Assembly (NCBI GenBank): GCA_016845065.1
Contig: JAERTG010000067.1
Location: forward strand, 1 to 62,500
DNA from: Fidelibacterota bacterium
GTDB lineage: Bacteria > Fidelibacterota > UBA8477 > JABMPR01
Length of the DNA stretch: 62,500 bases
Direction: 5' to 3'
Every line of letters starts with the position of its first letter. Within the stretch, counting starts at the first letter, position 1. Of the stretch, positions 1 through 7,657 are shown piece after piece. The notes beneath the pieces were generated by a model. It ran no database searches. It was not told the DNA's origin and was given only the letters and a program-made list of their open reading frames with translations. The position numbers and the translations under genes were made by a program.

Positions 1-129
1 GCCAATGATTCCTACGTTATTCGTGGAGGTAGCTGGTCCAATTATACAGACAATCTCAAGGTCTGGTATCGCAGTGAGGGTGTGCCCACCGCAGCATATA
101 ACACTATTGGTTTCCGCTGTGTGAGGTAA
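1..129 (+). CDS. C-terminal end of a formylglycine-generating-enzyme (SUMF1/FGE)-like protein, cut by the window edge
   Basis: Frame 1 is open from the first base and stops with TAA at 127-129, leaving 42 residues. The translation contains RGGSW and ends in IGFRCVR. This spacing of RGGSW to a terminal GFR is the hallmark of the C-terminus of the FGE-sulfatase/SUMF1 family, which includes formylglycine-generating enzymes and many secreted or lipid-anchored relatives with other roles. The start and catalytic cysteines lie outside the window, so neither the true function nor the localisation can be judged. A strong terminator follows 22 bases downstream, so this is the last gene of its transcript. 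Confidence 0.75.
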   Translation, partial: ANDSYVIRGGSWSNYTDNLKVWYRSEGVPTAAYNTIGFRCVR

Positions 130-150
130 CTCAGGACTTACTCATTCATA

Positions 151-185
151 AAAACACCCTTCCATTGTGAAGGGTGTTTTTGTAT
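151..185 (+). terminator. Rho-independent terminator
   Basis: A perfect 12-bp stem (151-162 with 169-180) with a 6-base loop, whose 3' arm ends in TTTTT. It ends the transcript of the FGE-like gene. Confidence 0.9.
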
Positions 186-316
186 AGATAAACATATCCC
201 CTTATTCAGAGTTGCAGTCAAAATGTGATGAATCTGAATACTGAAATATTTTTGAATTTGTAGGCTTCTAGGCCATACTTCAGGGCAGAGAATTAATATC
301 CTAATTGGAGACTCCG

Positions 317-3300
317 ATGCGTTCGAAACTGAATCCTGTATCCTTTTTCATTTTAACAATTTTACTGCTCACCACCGGTATGGGGCGGGCTCGACATGCA
401 GCAGAAGCTGTTGATCTCTTTCAGAATCGTTCAAATCCCAGATTAGGAAAGTTGATTGATTTGACTCCGGCTTCACTCATCAATGAGTACCAAGAGGCGG
501 CAGCGACACCAGGTCTAGGACTTCACTATCCACCTGATCCGAGTTGGCAGTATTCTAATCTCAGGACAGACAGTGTTGACTTTGGTTGGGTGCAGGAGTT
601 TGGTTCGAATACCATGCCCAGCACAGATGTGTTGACGGGTCTGACTACCGATGCTGCTGGAAATGTCTACGTTACAGGAAACAGTGATTTTGAATGGCTC
701 ACCATGAAATATGATGCCTCTGGAGCCCTGATATGGAGCCAAACATACTCTGAAGCTGGAATAACAGACACTTATGGTGACGATATCCAGGTAGATGCTG
801 AAGGGAATGTGTATGTCACGGGCTATCGCTGGGGTCCCTTTATTGATTCTGATATTCTGCTTATCAAGTATGATCCTTCAGGCGAACAGCAGTGGGTGGC
901 CGAGTATGCCGGGGTTGGACTGAACAACGATTTCCCCAATGACATGGAGTTGGATGCTGAAGGAAACATCTTTATAGGAGGGTATAGCTATAGTGTCACT
1001 GTGGATGCTGATTTTGCCACTCTAAAATTTGATAATGATGGCAATCTGCTTTGGGATGTACTTTTTAATGGCAGCGCTTATGCTGATGATTGGATCACAG
1101 ATATAGCCCTTGATGATAGTGGCAATGTCTATGTTGCTGGAATCACTGCAGGGGAGACCAGCAATGATGATTATGGTATCATCAAGTATGCATCAGATGG
1201 TACAGAAATGTGGAATACGCAGTTTGACGGCATTATGGCCACCGATTGGGCAACCAGCATTGCTATTGATACGCTGGGACATACCTATGTGACTGGTATT
1301 AGCCAACACTATGATGAATACATTGACTACTACACATTGAAACTTGACTCAGCCGGAACTGAAGTATGGGGAATTCGTTGGGGTGTATCTGGGGATGGTG
1401 ATAGCTGGGCTTCTGATATCGCTGTTGATGATAGCCTGAATGTGATCGTGACCGGAGTGAGTTATGGTGGCCAATTTGGTTTTGACTATGTCACAGTTCA
1501 GTGGGATTCAGCAGGAACAGAATCCTGGGTTGCCAGCCATACCAACAATCTATTTGGTGGGTATGACGAAGCCACCGCACTGATATTGGATAGTGAGAAC
1601 AATGTTATAGTAACCGGTGTGACAGAATCTGATAACCAGACTACTGATGTGGTCACCGTTAAATATGATAATGGCGGTGTTGAAGTTTGGACTCATCTGT
1701 TTGATGGTGGGGAGGGCGTCGATGATGCAGCTTTTTATCTAGGTATAGATAGCACTGATGCAGTAATCGTGGGCGCCAGAGCTATATCAACGTTAAATCT
1801 TGAGAACTATTCCATTTTTAAATATCAGGCAGATGGTACGGATAGTTGGAATGCTGAATATGATGGACCAGGCAATAGTCTGGATCTCGGTGTGACGTTG
1901 ACCACAGACGGTTCCAGTAATGCCTACGTTGCCGGAATCATCGTTAGCCCAACGAATGGCGCGGATATTTCAATTGTAAAGTATGATACGACGGGTGTTT
2001 TGGAATGGTCCAGGGAATTCAATGGAACCGCTAATAGACATGATGTGCCAAATGATATTATGACCGATCCAGAAGGAAATGTTATCGTGACAGGATATAC
2101 TGAAACTGCCCTGGGTGATCGGGACATGGTCACGTTGAAGTATACTGCCGAGGGTGACCAGGTATGGGTCGTGACATATGATGGTCCGGGGAATAACGAT
2201 GATGAAGCCACCAAACTACTGATAGACAACAATGGCCATACCTATGTAACCGGTTATAGTAGCGGCAATCTGACGAACTATGATTATACAACTGTAAAGT
2301 ACGATGCATCTGGAAACGAAACCTGGGTCGCAAGATATGTTGGACCTAATTATGGAAGCGATGTTGCCGTAGATCTTGTGCTGGATGAAGATGAGAATAT
2401 TTATGTCACTGGTGGCAGTTATCGATTGGGCATGAATATCGACTATACAACCGTCAAATACGATATGTTCGGATCTGAGGAATGGGTCGTGCGTTATAAC
2501 GGACCAGTGAACTCCGATGATTTTGCCACGGCTATTGATCTTGATACCCAGGGAAACATTTATGTCACTGGATATACGGTTAGTTCCGCTATAAATCATG
2601 ATATCACCACCATCAAGTATACATCCGCTGGAGAAGAACTCTGGGTCAGAGATTTCGATGGTGAGGCGAATTTTGACGACATGGCAACTCACCTCCAGGT
2701 TGATAACCGGGGTGGTGTTGTTGTGAGTGGTTCTACCTATGGCTTTGCAGGAGGCAAAGATTTTGTAACAATGAGATATAATTCCTTCGGTGAATTGCAA
2801 TGGACCAATATTTTTGATGGTCCCGGACACGGAGATGACCAGATACAATCGATGACCAGGGATGGTACAGGAGATATTTATGTCTTGGGTCAATCATTGT
2901 CGGAATCCGGAAGCTTTGATTATACTACATTGAAGTATTCAGAAAGTGGTGAACAACTCTGGGAGAAGCACCACACAGGATCCGGTTATTCTTACGATGA
3001 TCCTTCTGACATTGTAGTTGATTCCCGGGGAACTGTCTGGGTGACAGGCAGCTCTCACTATATGCTTCTGGGTAATTTTGATTGGAGTTATGCTGTCACA
3101 ATCCAGTATCTACAAAATCTCTATCCGGTTTCAATCGACCCTGTATTGCCTACCTCCCACGGATTAGATCAGAACTATCCGAATCCTTTCAACCCTCAAA
3201 CCACCCTCCAATATCATATTCCAGAATCCCAGGATGTCACGCTGGTCATCTACAATATTCAAGGACAGGCTGTTACAACTCTAGATGCTGGATATAAAAT

Positions 3301-3430
3301 GGCAGGCCGTTACACGCTTGAATGGGATGCACGTGATCATAATGGAGAAGTGGTAAATACGGGGTTGTATTTTTGCAAATTAACTGCAGGTGATTTTAGC
3401 CAAACTATCAAGATGCTTTACTTGAAATAG
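317..3430 (+). CDS. Secreted SBBP-repeat beta-propeller protein with T9SS C-terminal sorting domain
   Basis: The longest frame opens at a TTG (305), but GGAG at 307-310 sits six bases before ATG 317, which starts a signal peptide (MRSKLN, then hydrophobic residues to about 27). The body holds about 16 tandem repeats of roughly 54 residues. Each has the pattern D-x-x-GN-x-YVTG, then a short variable stretch, then TxKYD-x-x-G-x-x-xW. This is the SBBP (seven-bladed beta-propeller) repeat, so 16 units could form two propellers. The last ~85 residues start with NYPNPFNP and end KMLYLK, a T9SS type A sorting domain that is removed on export to the surface. The family is usually extracellular and of unknown ligand. 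The gene is monocistronic, between two terminators. Confidence 0.88.
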   Translation: MRSKLNPVSFFILTILLLTTGMGRARHAAEAVDLFQNRSNPRLGKLIDLTPASLINEYQEAAATPGLGLHYPPDPSWQYSNLRTDSVDFGWVQEFGSNTMPSTDVLTGLTTDAAGNVYVTGNSDFEWLTMKYDASGALIWSQTYSEAGITDTYGDDIQVDAEGNVYVTGYRWGPFIDSDILLIKYDPSGEQQWVAEYAGVGLNNDFPNDMELDAEGNIFIGGYSYSVTVDADFATLKFDNDGNLLWDVLFNGSAYADDWITDIALDDSGNVYVAGITAGETSNDDYGIIKYASDGTEMWNTQFDGIMATDWATSIAIDTLGHTYVTGISQHYDEYIDYYTLKLDSAGTEVWGIRWGVSGDGDSWASDIAVDDSLNVIVTGVSYGGQFGFDYVTVQWDSAGTESWVASHTNNLFGGYDEATALILDSENNVIVTGVTESDNQTTDVVTVKYDNGGVEVWTHLFDGGEGVDDAAFYLGIDSTDAVIVGARAISTLNLENYSIFKYQADGTDSWNAEYDGPGNSLDLGVTLTTDGSSNAYVAGIIVSPTNGADISIVKYDTTGVLEWSREFNGTANRHDVPNDIMTDPEGNVIVTGYTETALGDRDMVTLKYTAEGDQVWVVTYDGPGNNDDEATKLLIDNNGHTYVTGYSSGNLTNYDYTTVKYDASGNETWVARYVGPNYGSDVAVDLVLDEDENIYVTGGSYRLGMNIDYTTVKYDMFGSEEWVVRYNGPVNSDDFATAIDLDTQGNIYVTGYTVSSAINHDITTIKYTSAGEELWVRDFDGEANFDDMATHLQVDNRGGVVVSGSTYGFAGGKDFVTMRYNSFGELQWTNIFDGPGHGDDQIQSMTRDGTGDIYVLGQSLSESGSFDYTTLKYSESGEQLWEKHHTGSGYSYDDPSDIVVDSRGTVWVTGSSHYMLLGNFDWSYAVTIQYLQNLYPVSIDPVLPTSHGLDQNYPNPFNPQTTLQYHIPESQDVTLVIYNIQGQAVTTLDAGYKMAGRYTLEWDARDHNGEVVNTGLYFCKLTAGDFSQTIKMLYLK

Positions 3431-3451
3431 GTAATAATTATGGTTAAACCA

Positions 3452-3486
3452 AAAAGGGCTGGTGAATCACCAGCCCTTTTATTTTT
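3452..3486 (+). terminator. Rho-independent terminator
   Basis: A 14-bp perfect inverted repeat (3452-3465 with 3467-3480), effectively GGGCTGGTG-aat-CACCAGCCC with A/T flanks, followed by TTTTATTTTT. It ends the SBBP-protein gene. Confidence 0.92.
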
Positions 3487-3626
3487 GTGCCTCCCAAAAC
3501 ATGGAGGCGCTCCTGGTGAAATTCATGTAGCACATTTTCTATATGAGTTAGGATGCAGGGGCATATATTTTAGTTTATGTGTGCATCATGACACAAAACC
3601 AACCAGGAATAAAGGGGATATAAGTG

Positions 3627-3767
3627 ATGACGGATAAATCAGTAAATCGTCAGAAAAGTGATCGACGTGATGGGGATCGACGGAAAAAAGATATACCTGT
3701 AAAGGTAGAGAGACGTAAAGCTCTGGATAGAAGAACAGGTGGAGATCGCAGACAGCCAAAGCTATGA
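3627..3767 (+). CDS. Small highly charged 46-residue protein, function unknown
   Basis: ATG 3627 is preceded by AAAGGGG nine bases upstream, a good ribosome-binding site. The 46-residue product is rich in Arg/Lys (18) and Asp/Glu (8), with recurring D-R-R and G-D-R-R units, no cysteine, and almost no hydrophobic residues. It is therefore probably soluble and disordered, perhaps nucleic-acid or membrane-surface binding. Its stop TGA (3765-3767) overlaps the ATG of the dipeptidase gene in an ATGA junction, which argues that it is truly translated and coupled. I do not recognise the family. It could also act mainly as a translational leader for the next gene. Confidence 0.6.
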   Translation: MTDKSVNRQKSDRRDGDRRKKDIPVKVERRKALDRRTGGDRRQPKL

Positions 3768-5014
3768 TCCAATTGTTGCCTAAACCACTGACCGGTTCAG
3801 GACCATTTATCCTCCTGATCACAGCATGTCTCATGAATTGCACCAGCACAAAAGAGTTAATGCCAATGACAGAATCTGATATACTGGCATTTCACCAGCA
3901 AATCCTGACCATTGATACTCATGTAGATACTCCCCTTCGCCTCAAATATGAAGGGATTGATCTGAGTCAACATCATGATCCTCATGCTTACAACAGCAAG
4001 CTGGACTTTCCCCGCATGGCCCAAGGCGGACTTGATGCTGTCTTCTTTGCCATCTGGACTCCCCAGGGAGCTCGTACAGACTCAGGTCATTCTGCTATAA
4101 AGCGACATGCCCTGGAGATGCTTGATTTAACCGAATCAACAATTAATAACTTGCCCCAGTTCGCTGAAATTGCGACCAATTCTCAAGATGCCAGCAGACT
4201 TCATGAAGAAGGAAAACATGCCATTTACCTGGGTTTAGAAAATGGGTATCCTATTGGCACGGATTTACAGAACATCGATTTGTTTTATAAGAGAGGTATT
4301 CGATATATCACTTTATGTCATATGACCAATAATGACATTTGTGACTCATCCAATGACACCACTGAGTATGCTGGTTTGAGTCCCTTCGGTGTAGAGTTAA
4401 TCAAGCGGATGAATCAATTGGGAATGATGGTTGACATATCCCACACCAGTGAGGCCACTGTTGCGCAGGCGGTAGCAATATCTCGGGCCCCAGTAATTGC
4501 TTCACACTCCTGCTCCAAGGCCTTACGAGATAGTCCCCGAAATTTAAGTGATAGTCTGCTAACAAGTATTGCTGCTAAGGGTGGTGTGGTGCAGATGTGT
4601 CTGCTCAGCGATTATATAACACCGGATCCACCCCAGGATGTCAGAGATTCAGCTCGGGCTGCATTAAAACAGAAGTGGAAGGGTATTGATCGCCACACTG
4701 CCGCAAATCGAGAAGCATATCGTCTGGAGTGGAGCGAGTTAAATCGAAATTATCCCAGGGAATTACCGAGTGTTTCTGATGCGGTAGATCATATCGATCA
4801 CATGGTGAACTTGGTGGGTATCGATCATGTGGGTATTGGAACTGATTTTGACGGCGGGGCAGCGCTATCAGATTGCTATGATGTAAGTGAGCTACCCAAC
4901 ATCACCATAGAGCTTTTTAAGCGTGGCTACAGTAAGTCAGATATCCGAAAAATATGGAGTGGAAATTTACTCCGCGTTTTTGCTGAGGTTGAAAGGGTAG
5001 CTTCAGCACAATAA
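3764..5014 (+). CDS. Membrane dipeptidase (peptidase family M19), probable lipoprotein
   Basis: This is a 416-residue zinc dipeptidase of the renal-dipeptidase family. These enzymes hydrolyse dipeptides, often with D-residues at the C-terminal side, in an amidohydrolase-type TIM barrel. The metal-ligand motifs are all present: DTHVDTP (H53, D55), LGLENGYP (E159), VDISHTSE (H227) and ASHS (H248), with HVGIGTDFDG near the C-terminus. The N-terminus has a hydrophobic stretch ending in the lipobox ITAC, so Cys22 is the likely lipidated residue, with Leu at +2 allowing outer-membrane sorting. Length is normal for the family. It overlaps the upstream small gene by four bases and is thus translationally coupled. 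A role in peptide or peptidoglycan-fragment scavenging is inferred. Confidence 0.9.
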   Translation: MIQLLPKPLTGSGPFILLITACLMNCTSTKELMPMTESDILAFHQQILTIDTHVDTPLRLKYEGIDLSQHHDPHAYNSKLDFPRMAQGGLDAVFFAIWTPQGARTDSGHSAIKRHALEMLDLTESTINNLPQFAEIATNSQDASRLHEEGKHAIYLGLENGYPIGTDLQNIDLFYKRGIRYITLCHMTNNDICDSSNDTTEYAGLSPFGVELIKRMNQLGMMVDISHTSEATVAQAVAISRAPVIASHSCSKALRDSPRNLSDSLLTSIAAKGGVVQMCLLSDYITPDPPQDVRDSARAALKQKWKGIDRHTAANREAYRLEWSELNRNYPRELPSVSDAVDHIDHMVNLVGIDHVGIGTDFDGGAALSDCYDVSELPNITIELFKRGYSKSDIRKIWSGNLLRVFAEVERVASAQ

Positions 5015-5069
5015 CGCTCTCAATTACTTGCTGGAAACAACCTGATCCAATCTAAGCTTTTGATAAATA

Positions 5070-5097
5070 TTGACTCAGGGCAATAAAAGACTAATAT
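5070..5097 (+). promoter_or_regulatory. Candidate sigma-70-type promoter for the TerB/DUF2652 pair
   Basis: TTGACT (5070-5075) and TAATAT (5092-5097) are separated by 16 bases, about 45 bases before the start codon at 5142. AGGGAGG (5131 on) serves as ribosome-binding site. Confidence 0.55.
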
Positions 5098-5141
5098 AGT
5101 CACATATAATTTCAAATGAGCAATGAGTTGAGGGAGGAAAC

Positions 5142-5552
5142 ATGATGAGTGTTCAATTCGATAGACCTGTAGAGGCAATGGCAGCTATCACCTGGTTAAT
5201 ATGTAGCGCTGACGATGTTGGGTCAGCTGAAGAAAGAGATTTCCTGCATGCCCATGTAAGAAATTCTCAGGATTTTACCGGGATGTCACGAGATGAGTTT
5301 TGCGCTCTACTGGCTTCTACACGAACAAAATTATTTTCCAGTCTTGACAATAATGGTTTCTGTCTCGCACCGCCAGCAATTGATGAAGTTATCACCTCAG
5401 CTGGTGCCATGCTGAATGCAGATCAGAAATTTCAGGCTTATGTCATGGCTGTTGAACTCGCCAAAGCTGATGGTCTCGTAGAGGAGGAAAAAGTTATTCT
5501 TGAAAAACTTCGATCCCGTTTTCAGATCTCTTTTGAAATGACTAACGAGTGA
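5142..5552 (+). CDS. TerB-like helical protein
   Basis: The 136-residue acidic, helical protein has the TerB/DjlA-N-type pattern: an N-terminal helix with DDVGSAEERDFL, and a C-terminal helix pair reading AVELAKADGLVEEEKVILEKL. The acidic ADG-x-V-x-x-EE box is the site that binds metal in TerB. The family is cytosolic or membrane-associated and linked to tellurite and stress resistance, but many members have no proven role. AGGGAGGAAAC precedes two adjacent ATGs (5142 and 5145), and either may be used. It is the first gene of a two-gene unit with the DUF2652 protein four bases downstream. No other ter genes are visible. Confidence 0.65.
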   Translation: MMSVQFDRPVEAMAAITWLICSADDVGSAEERDFLHAHVRNSQDFTGMSRDEFCALLASTRTKLFSSLDNNGFCLAPPAIDEVITSAGAMLNADQKFQAYVMAVELAKADGLVEEEKVILEKLRSRFQISFEMTNE

Positions 5553-5556
5553 TGGA

Positions 5557-6171
5557 ATGATCAAAAAAGGCTACTTCATCATCACAGATATTACTGGGTA
5601 CACCATTTTTCTCACCGAATCCGAGTTGGATCATGCCCACCATATCATTCATGCCCTTTTTGAATCACAGCTTGATGTAATCGGTGCTCCATTGCAGATC
5701 TCGAATTTTCAAGGGGATGCCATCTTATGCCACGTTCCTGAAGAAACAGTGGGGAAGGGTGACCATCTTATGCAGCAAGTTGACGCTATTTATGATGCAT
5801 TCTCGGCTAAAATCGTAGAGATGCAAATTGATCCACCTTGCGGGTGTAACGCCTGTGCAAATATTACCATGCTGGATTTAAAAATGTTTATGCACTATGG
5901 GGAATATCTGGTGAAAACTGTGGGGGACAGTGATGAAATTATTGGCTCTGATGTAATCACAGCACATCGTATGATGAAAAATGATGTTCCCGAAAAGACT
6001 GGAATCAATTCCTATCTACTTGCTAAAGATACTGCCTTGAAAAATCTAGGTTTAGAGAATGATTCAAAATTTGTAAGCTACTCACAAAGCTATGAGCATA
6101 TCGGTGAAGTGGGTATGGGAGTGGCACAATTGGGGAGCTCAGCTGGGAATCCCTTTCAGCCACAATCATAA
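5557..6171 (+). CDS. DUF2652 protein, distant relative of class III nucleotide cyclases
   Basis: The 204-residue protein opens with IITDITGYTIFLTESELDHAHHII and continues with FQGDAILCHV. This is the DUF2652 pattern and recalls the (D)xxG(Y/F)T and GD strands of adenylate/guanylate cyclase catalytic domains. A conserved PPCGCNAC cysteine cluster lies near residue 95, followed by LDLKMFMHYGEYLVK. I cannot identify a complete set of cyclase metal and base-specifying residues, so catalysis is not claimed. It starts four bases after the TerB-like gene and is probably co-transcribed with it. The pairing may mark a stress-signalling unit (inference). Confidence 0.7.
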   Translation: MIKKGYFIITDITGYTIFLTESELDHAHHIIHALFESQLDVIGAPLQISNFQGDAILCHVPEETVGKGDHLMQQVDAIYDAFSAKIVEMQIDPPCGCNACANITMLDLKMFMHYGEYLVKTVGDSDEIIGSDVITAHRMMKNDVPEKTGINSYLLAKDTALKNLGLENDSKFVSYSQSYEHIGEVGMGVAQLGSSAGNPFQPQS

Positions 6172-6182
6172 TGTTACAAATA

Positions 6183-6206
6183 CTCCTCATGATTTCTCAT
6201 GTGGAG
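6183..6206. terminator. Hairpin between convergent genes
   Basis: A 10-bp stem with one mismatch (6183-6192 with 6197-6206, loop TTTC) lies in the 42-base gap between the DUF2652 gene and yecH, which converge. There is no T-run on either side, so termination is only plausible. Confidence 0.35.
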
Positions 6207-6213
6207 AGAATAA

Positions 6214-6453
6214 TCAGTGATTACAAATACGCTCGGGTGCAGTCGTAAAACCACCTTCAACAGGATGAAATTTACCCTTGTTTTCCAAGAAGAGGATTAA
6301 CTCATCTGCCGTCATACCCTGGGCAGAACAGGTGAAGAAGCGGGTGTCTTCCCCGAATTGTTCATGGATGGCTGAACGCAGAGAATCCCGACTGTATGAT
6401 TTACCTGAATTCACCATCATATGCATAACTTCGTGACCATGTATAGTATTCAT
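6214..6453 (-). CDS. yecH: YecH family metal-binding protein (DUF2492)
   Basis: The product starts MNTIHGHEVMHMM and carries FGEDTRFFTCSAQGMTADELILFLENKGKF, matching YecH throughout. The His-x-His, Met and Cys residues are presumed metal ligands in this family. A longer frame begins five codons upstream at 6468, but GAGGT lies five bases before the ATG at 6453, and the YecH N-terminus aligns with that Met, so I use 6453 (79 residues). It is the last gene of a three-gene minus-strand unit with the cupin and the Rrf2 regulator, which suggests a role in metal or redox stress. The exact function of YecH is not established. Confidence 0.85.
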   Translation of the reverse strand: MNTIHGHEVMHMMVNSGKSYSRDSLRSAIHEQFGEDTRFFTCSAQGMTADELILFLENKGKFHPVEGGFTTAPERICNH

Positions 6454-6471
6454 TTTTACCTCATTCATCTT

Positions 6472-6816
6472 TTAAACACTCACCATTGTGAGCAACATTT
6501 TCGTAGGTTCAAGAGCTTCCAGCGCATGATTGATTCCAGCGGGCATAAGTATCAATTGGCCGACCCCAACGGTCTGGGTTGTCTCAGCTATTGTAATATC
6601 CATTTTGCCTGTCAGGATCTGCACATAGGCATCCATAGGGCTTGAGTGACCACTTAAGGCCTGTCCAGCATCAAACCCAAAAAGTGTTAAATTCATATTT
6701 GGGGATTTTCTTAATGTCTTACTCACAATAGCTCCAGGATTCACCTGGATGTCATTGATTAAATCTTGAATTTGTCCAGGCTGTAAACCCTTGTCTAGAC
6801 TAATTGTATCGTTCAC
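6472..6816 (-). CDS. Small single-domain cupin protein
   Basis: The 114-residue protein has a cupin barrel pattern: GFDAGQALSGHSSPMDAYVQILTGKMDITI (motif 1), then VGQLILMPAGINHALEALEPTKMLLTM (motif 2). Motif 1 keeps one His (GHSSP) but lacks the second His and the Glu of the classical set, and motif 2 keeps the His of NHAL, so any metal site is reduced. The start is GTG at 6816, immediately after the TAA stop of the Rrf2 gene (TAAGTG), with GGGAG about 11 bases upstream inside that gene; the two are translationally coupled. Similar cupins often sit next to redox regulators. The substrate is unknown. Confidence 0.8.
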   Translation of the reverse strand: MNDTISLDKGLQPGQIQDLINDIQVNPGAIVSKTLRKSPNMNLTLFGFDAGQALSGHSSPMDAYVQILTGKMDITIAETTQTVGVGQLILMPAGINHALEALEPTKMLLTMVSV

Positions 6817-7242
6817 TTAGTATTCACTCCCAGTGATTGGTTGAAATTGAGCAACTGTTGTGTTTTCCAGCATTTTCCGGGATGCTTCCCGGATGGGACC
6901 CCATTTATCATGAACGGGGCAGGGTGAATCAGCACCGCAAGTAGGTAAACCAAGGACACAGCTTTCGAACACGGAATTGCCATCAATAATTAGAACAATA
7001 TCCAACAATGACATAGAATCAGGATCTTTTGCCAAGGTGAAACCACCTGATTTGCCGCGATGGGATTGAATGATATCGTCCTTAACTAAACTTTGCAGTG
7101 TCTTAGATATGAAATCTCGTGAGATATCCAGATCAGTGGCTATCTGCTCCGCAGAAATGTTGCCTTTAAATTGATTCTCAGCCAGGTATAGTATTCCCTG
7201 AAGGGCATATTCACATTTTCTAGAAAATAGGACAGTCATCAT
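6817..7242 (-). CDS. Rrf2 family transcriptional regulator with likely Fe-S cluster
   Basis: The 141-residue protein has the Rrf2 winged helix-turn-helix (FSRKCEYALQGILYLAE, then ISAEQIATDLDISRDFISKTLQSLVKDDIIQSHRGKSGGFTLA). Three cysteines (C95, C102, C108) follow, arranged C-x6-C-x5-C and ending PCPVH. That triad ligates an iron-sulfur cluster in IscR/NsrR-type members, so the protein probably senses iron-sulfur status, oxygen or nitric oxide. It heads the operon regulator-cupin-yecH. A near-perfect palindrome 49-66 bases upstream of its start is the likely operator, implying autoregulation (inference). Confidence 0.9.
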   Translation of the reverse strand: MMTVLFSRKCEYALQGILYLAENQFKGNISAEQIATDLDISRDFISKTLQSLVKDDIIQSHRGKSGGFTLAKDPDSMSLLDIVLIIDGNSVFESCVLGLPTCGADSPCPVHDKWGPIREASRKMLENTTVAQFQPITGSEY

Positions 7243-7290
7243 TCACTCTTCTCGGATAATAATTGGTCGTTGTATGAGATGCAACCATAA

Positions 7291-7308
7291 TCGGAGTATA
7301 TAGTCCGA
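7291..7308 (-). promoter_or_regulatory. Probable Rrf2 operator palindrome
   Basis: TCGGAGTATATAGTCCGA is an inverted repeat in which 16 of 18 positions agree with the reverse complement. On the minus strand it contains TATACT, a good -10 hexamer, so protein bound here would cover the promoter of the Rrf2-cupin-yecH operon. Confidence 0.6.
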
Positions 7309-7353
7309 ATTAAACATAATTGCTCCAGACAGATTACACTTCATCTGGATTTT

Positions 7354-7635
7354 CTAACCCATGAAATATTTCTGAAGATACAACAAAGCCGCTATGGGCG
7401 CTGCGATAGCCATGATTTTATTGGCCCAGGTTGATTCTTTCCAGTTCCAGTAGGATGAACTCCCGGAAATTGCAATCAGGGACCATACACCTGCTAGATA
7501 TAGCTCATAAATCTTTGGACGGGAATCCGGTGAAGGCCATCCAAAGATGAGTAAACCGATTACCCCAAGGATGCCTATTGCGGCCTGAATGATATTCTTG
7601 ATATCTCTTTGTGACTTCGCTTCGTTTGATTCCAT
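7354..7635 (-). CDS. Small three-segment membrane protein, unknown function
   Basis: The product is 93 residues from ATG 7635, which GGGGAGG precedes closely. A longer frame (to 7683) would overlap the upstream gene and lacks such a site. There are three hydrophobic segments: IIQAAIGILGVIGLLIFGW, a second around YLAGVWSLIAISG, and a third around IMAIAAPIAALLYL. The N-terminus is charged and soluble. I do not recognise a family. It follows the permease gene on the same strand after 22 bases, so it is probably co-transcribed and may be an accessory subunit (inference only). Confidence 0.65.
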   Translation of the reverse strand: MESNEAKSQRDIKNIIQAAIGILGVIGLLIFGWPSPDSRPKIYELYLAGVWSLIAISGSSSYWNWKESTWANKIMAIAAPIAALLYLQKYFMG

Positions 7636-7657
7636 GTATCCTCCCCAGTTTGAATTA

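Noticed and set aside
2216..2893. 225-codon minus-strand frame inside the SBBP-protein gene
   Set aside because: It is the antisense shadow of a tandem repeat array; the translation has no domain and the sense strand is clearly coding.
3440..3637. 65-codon plus-strand frame after the SBBP-protein gene
   Set aside because: It runs through the strong terminator at 3452-3486, has no ribosome-binding site and shows no recognisable protein.
6421..6645. 74-codon plus-strand frame across yecH and the cupin gene
   Set aside because: Antisense to two well-supported genes.
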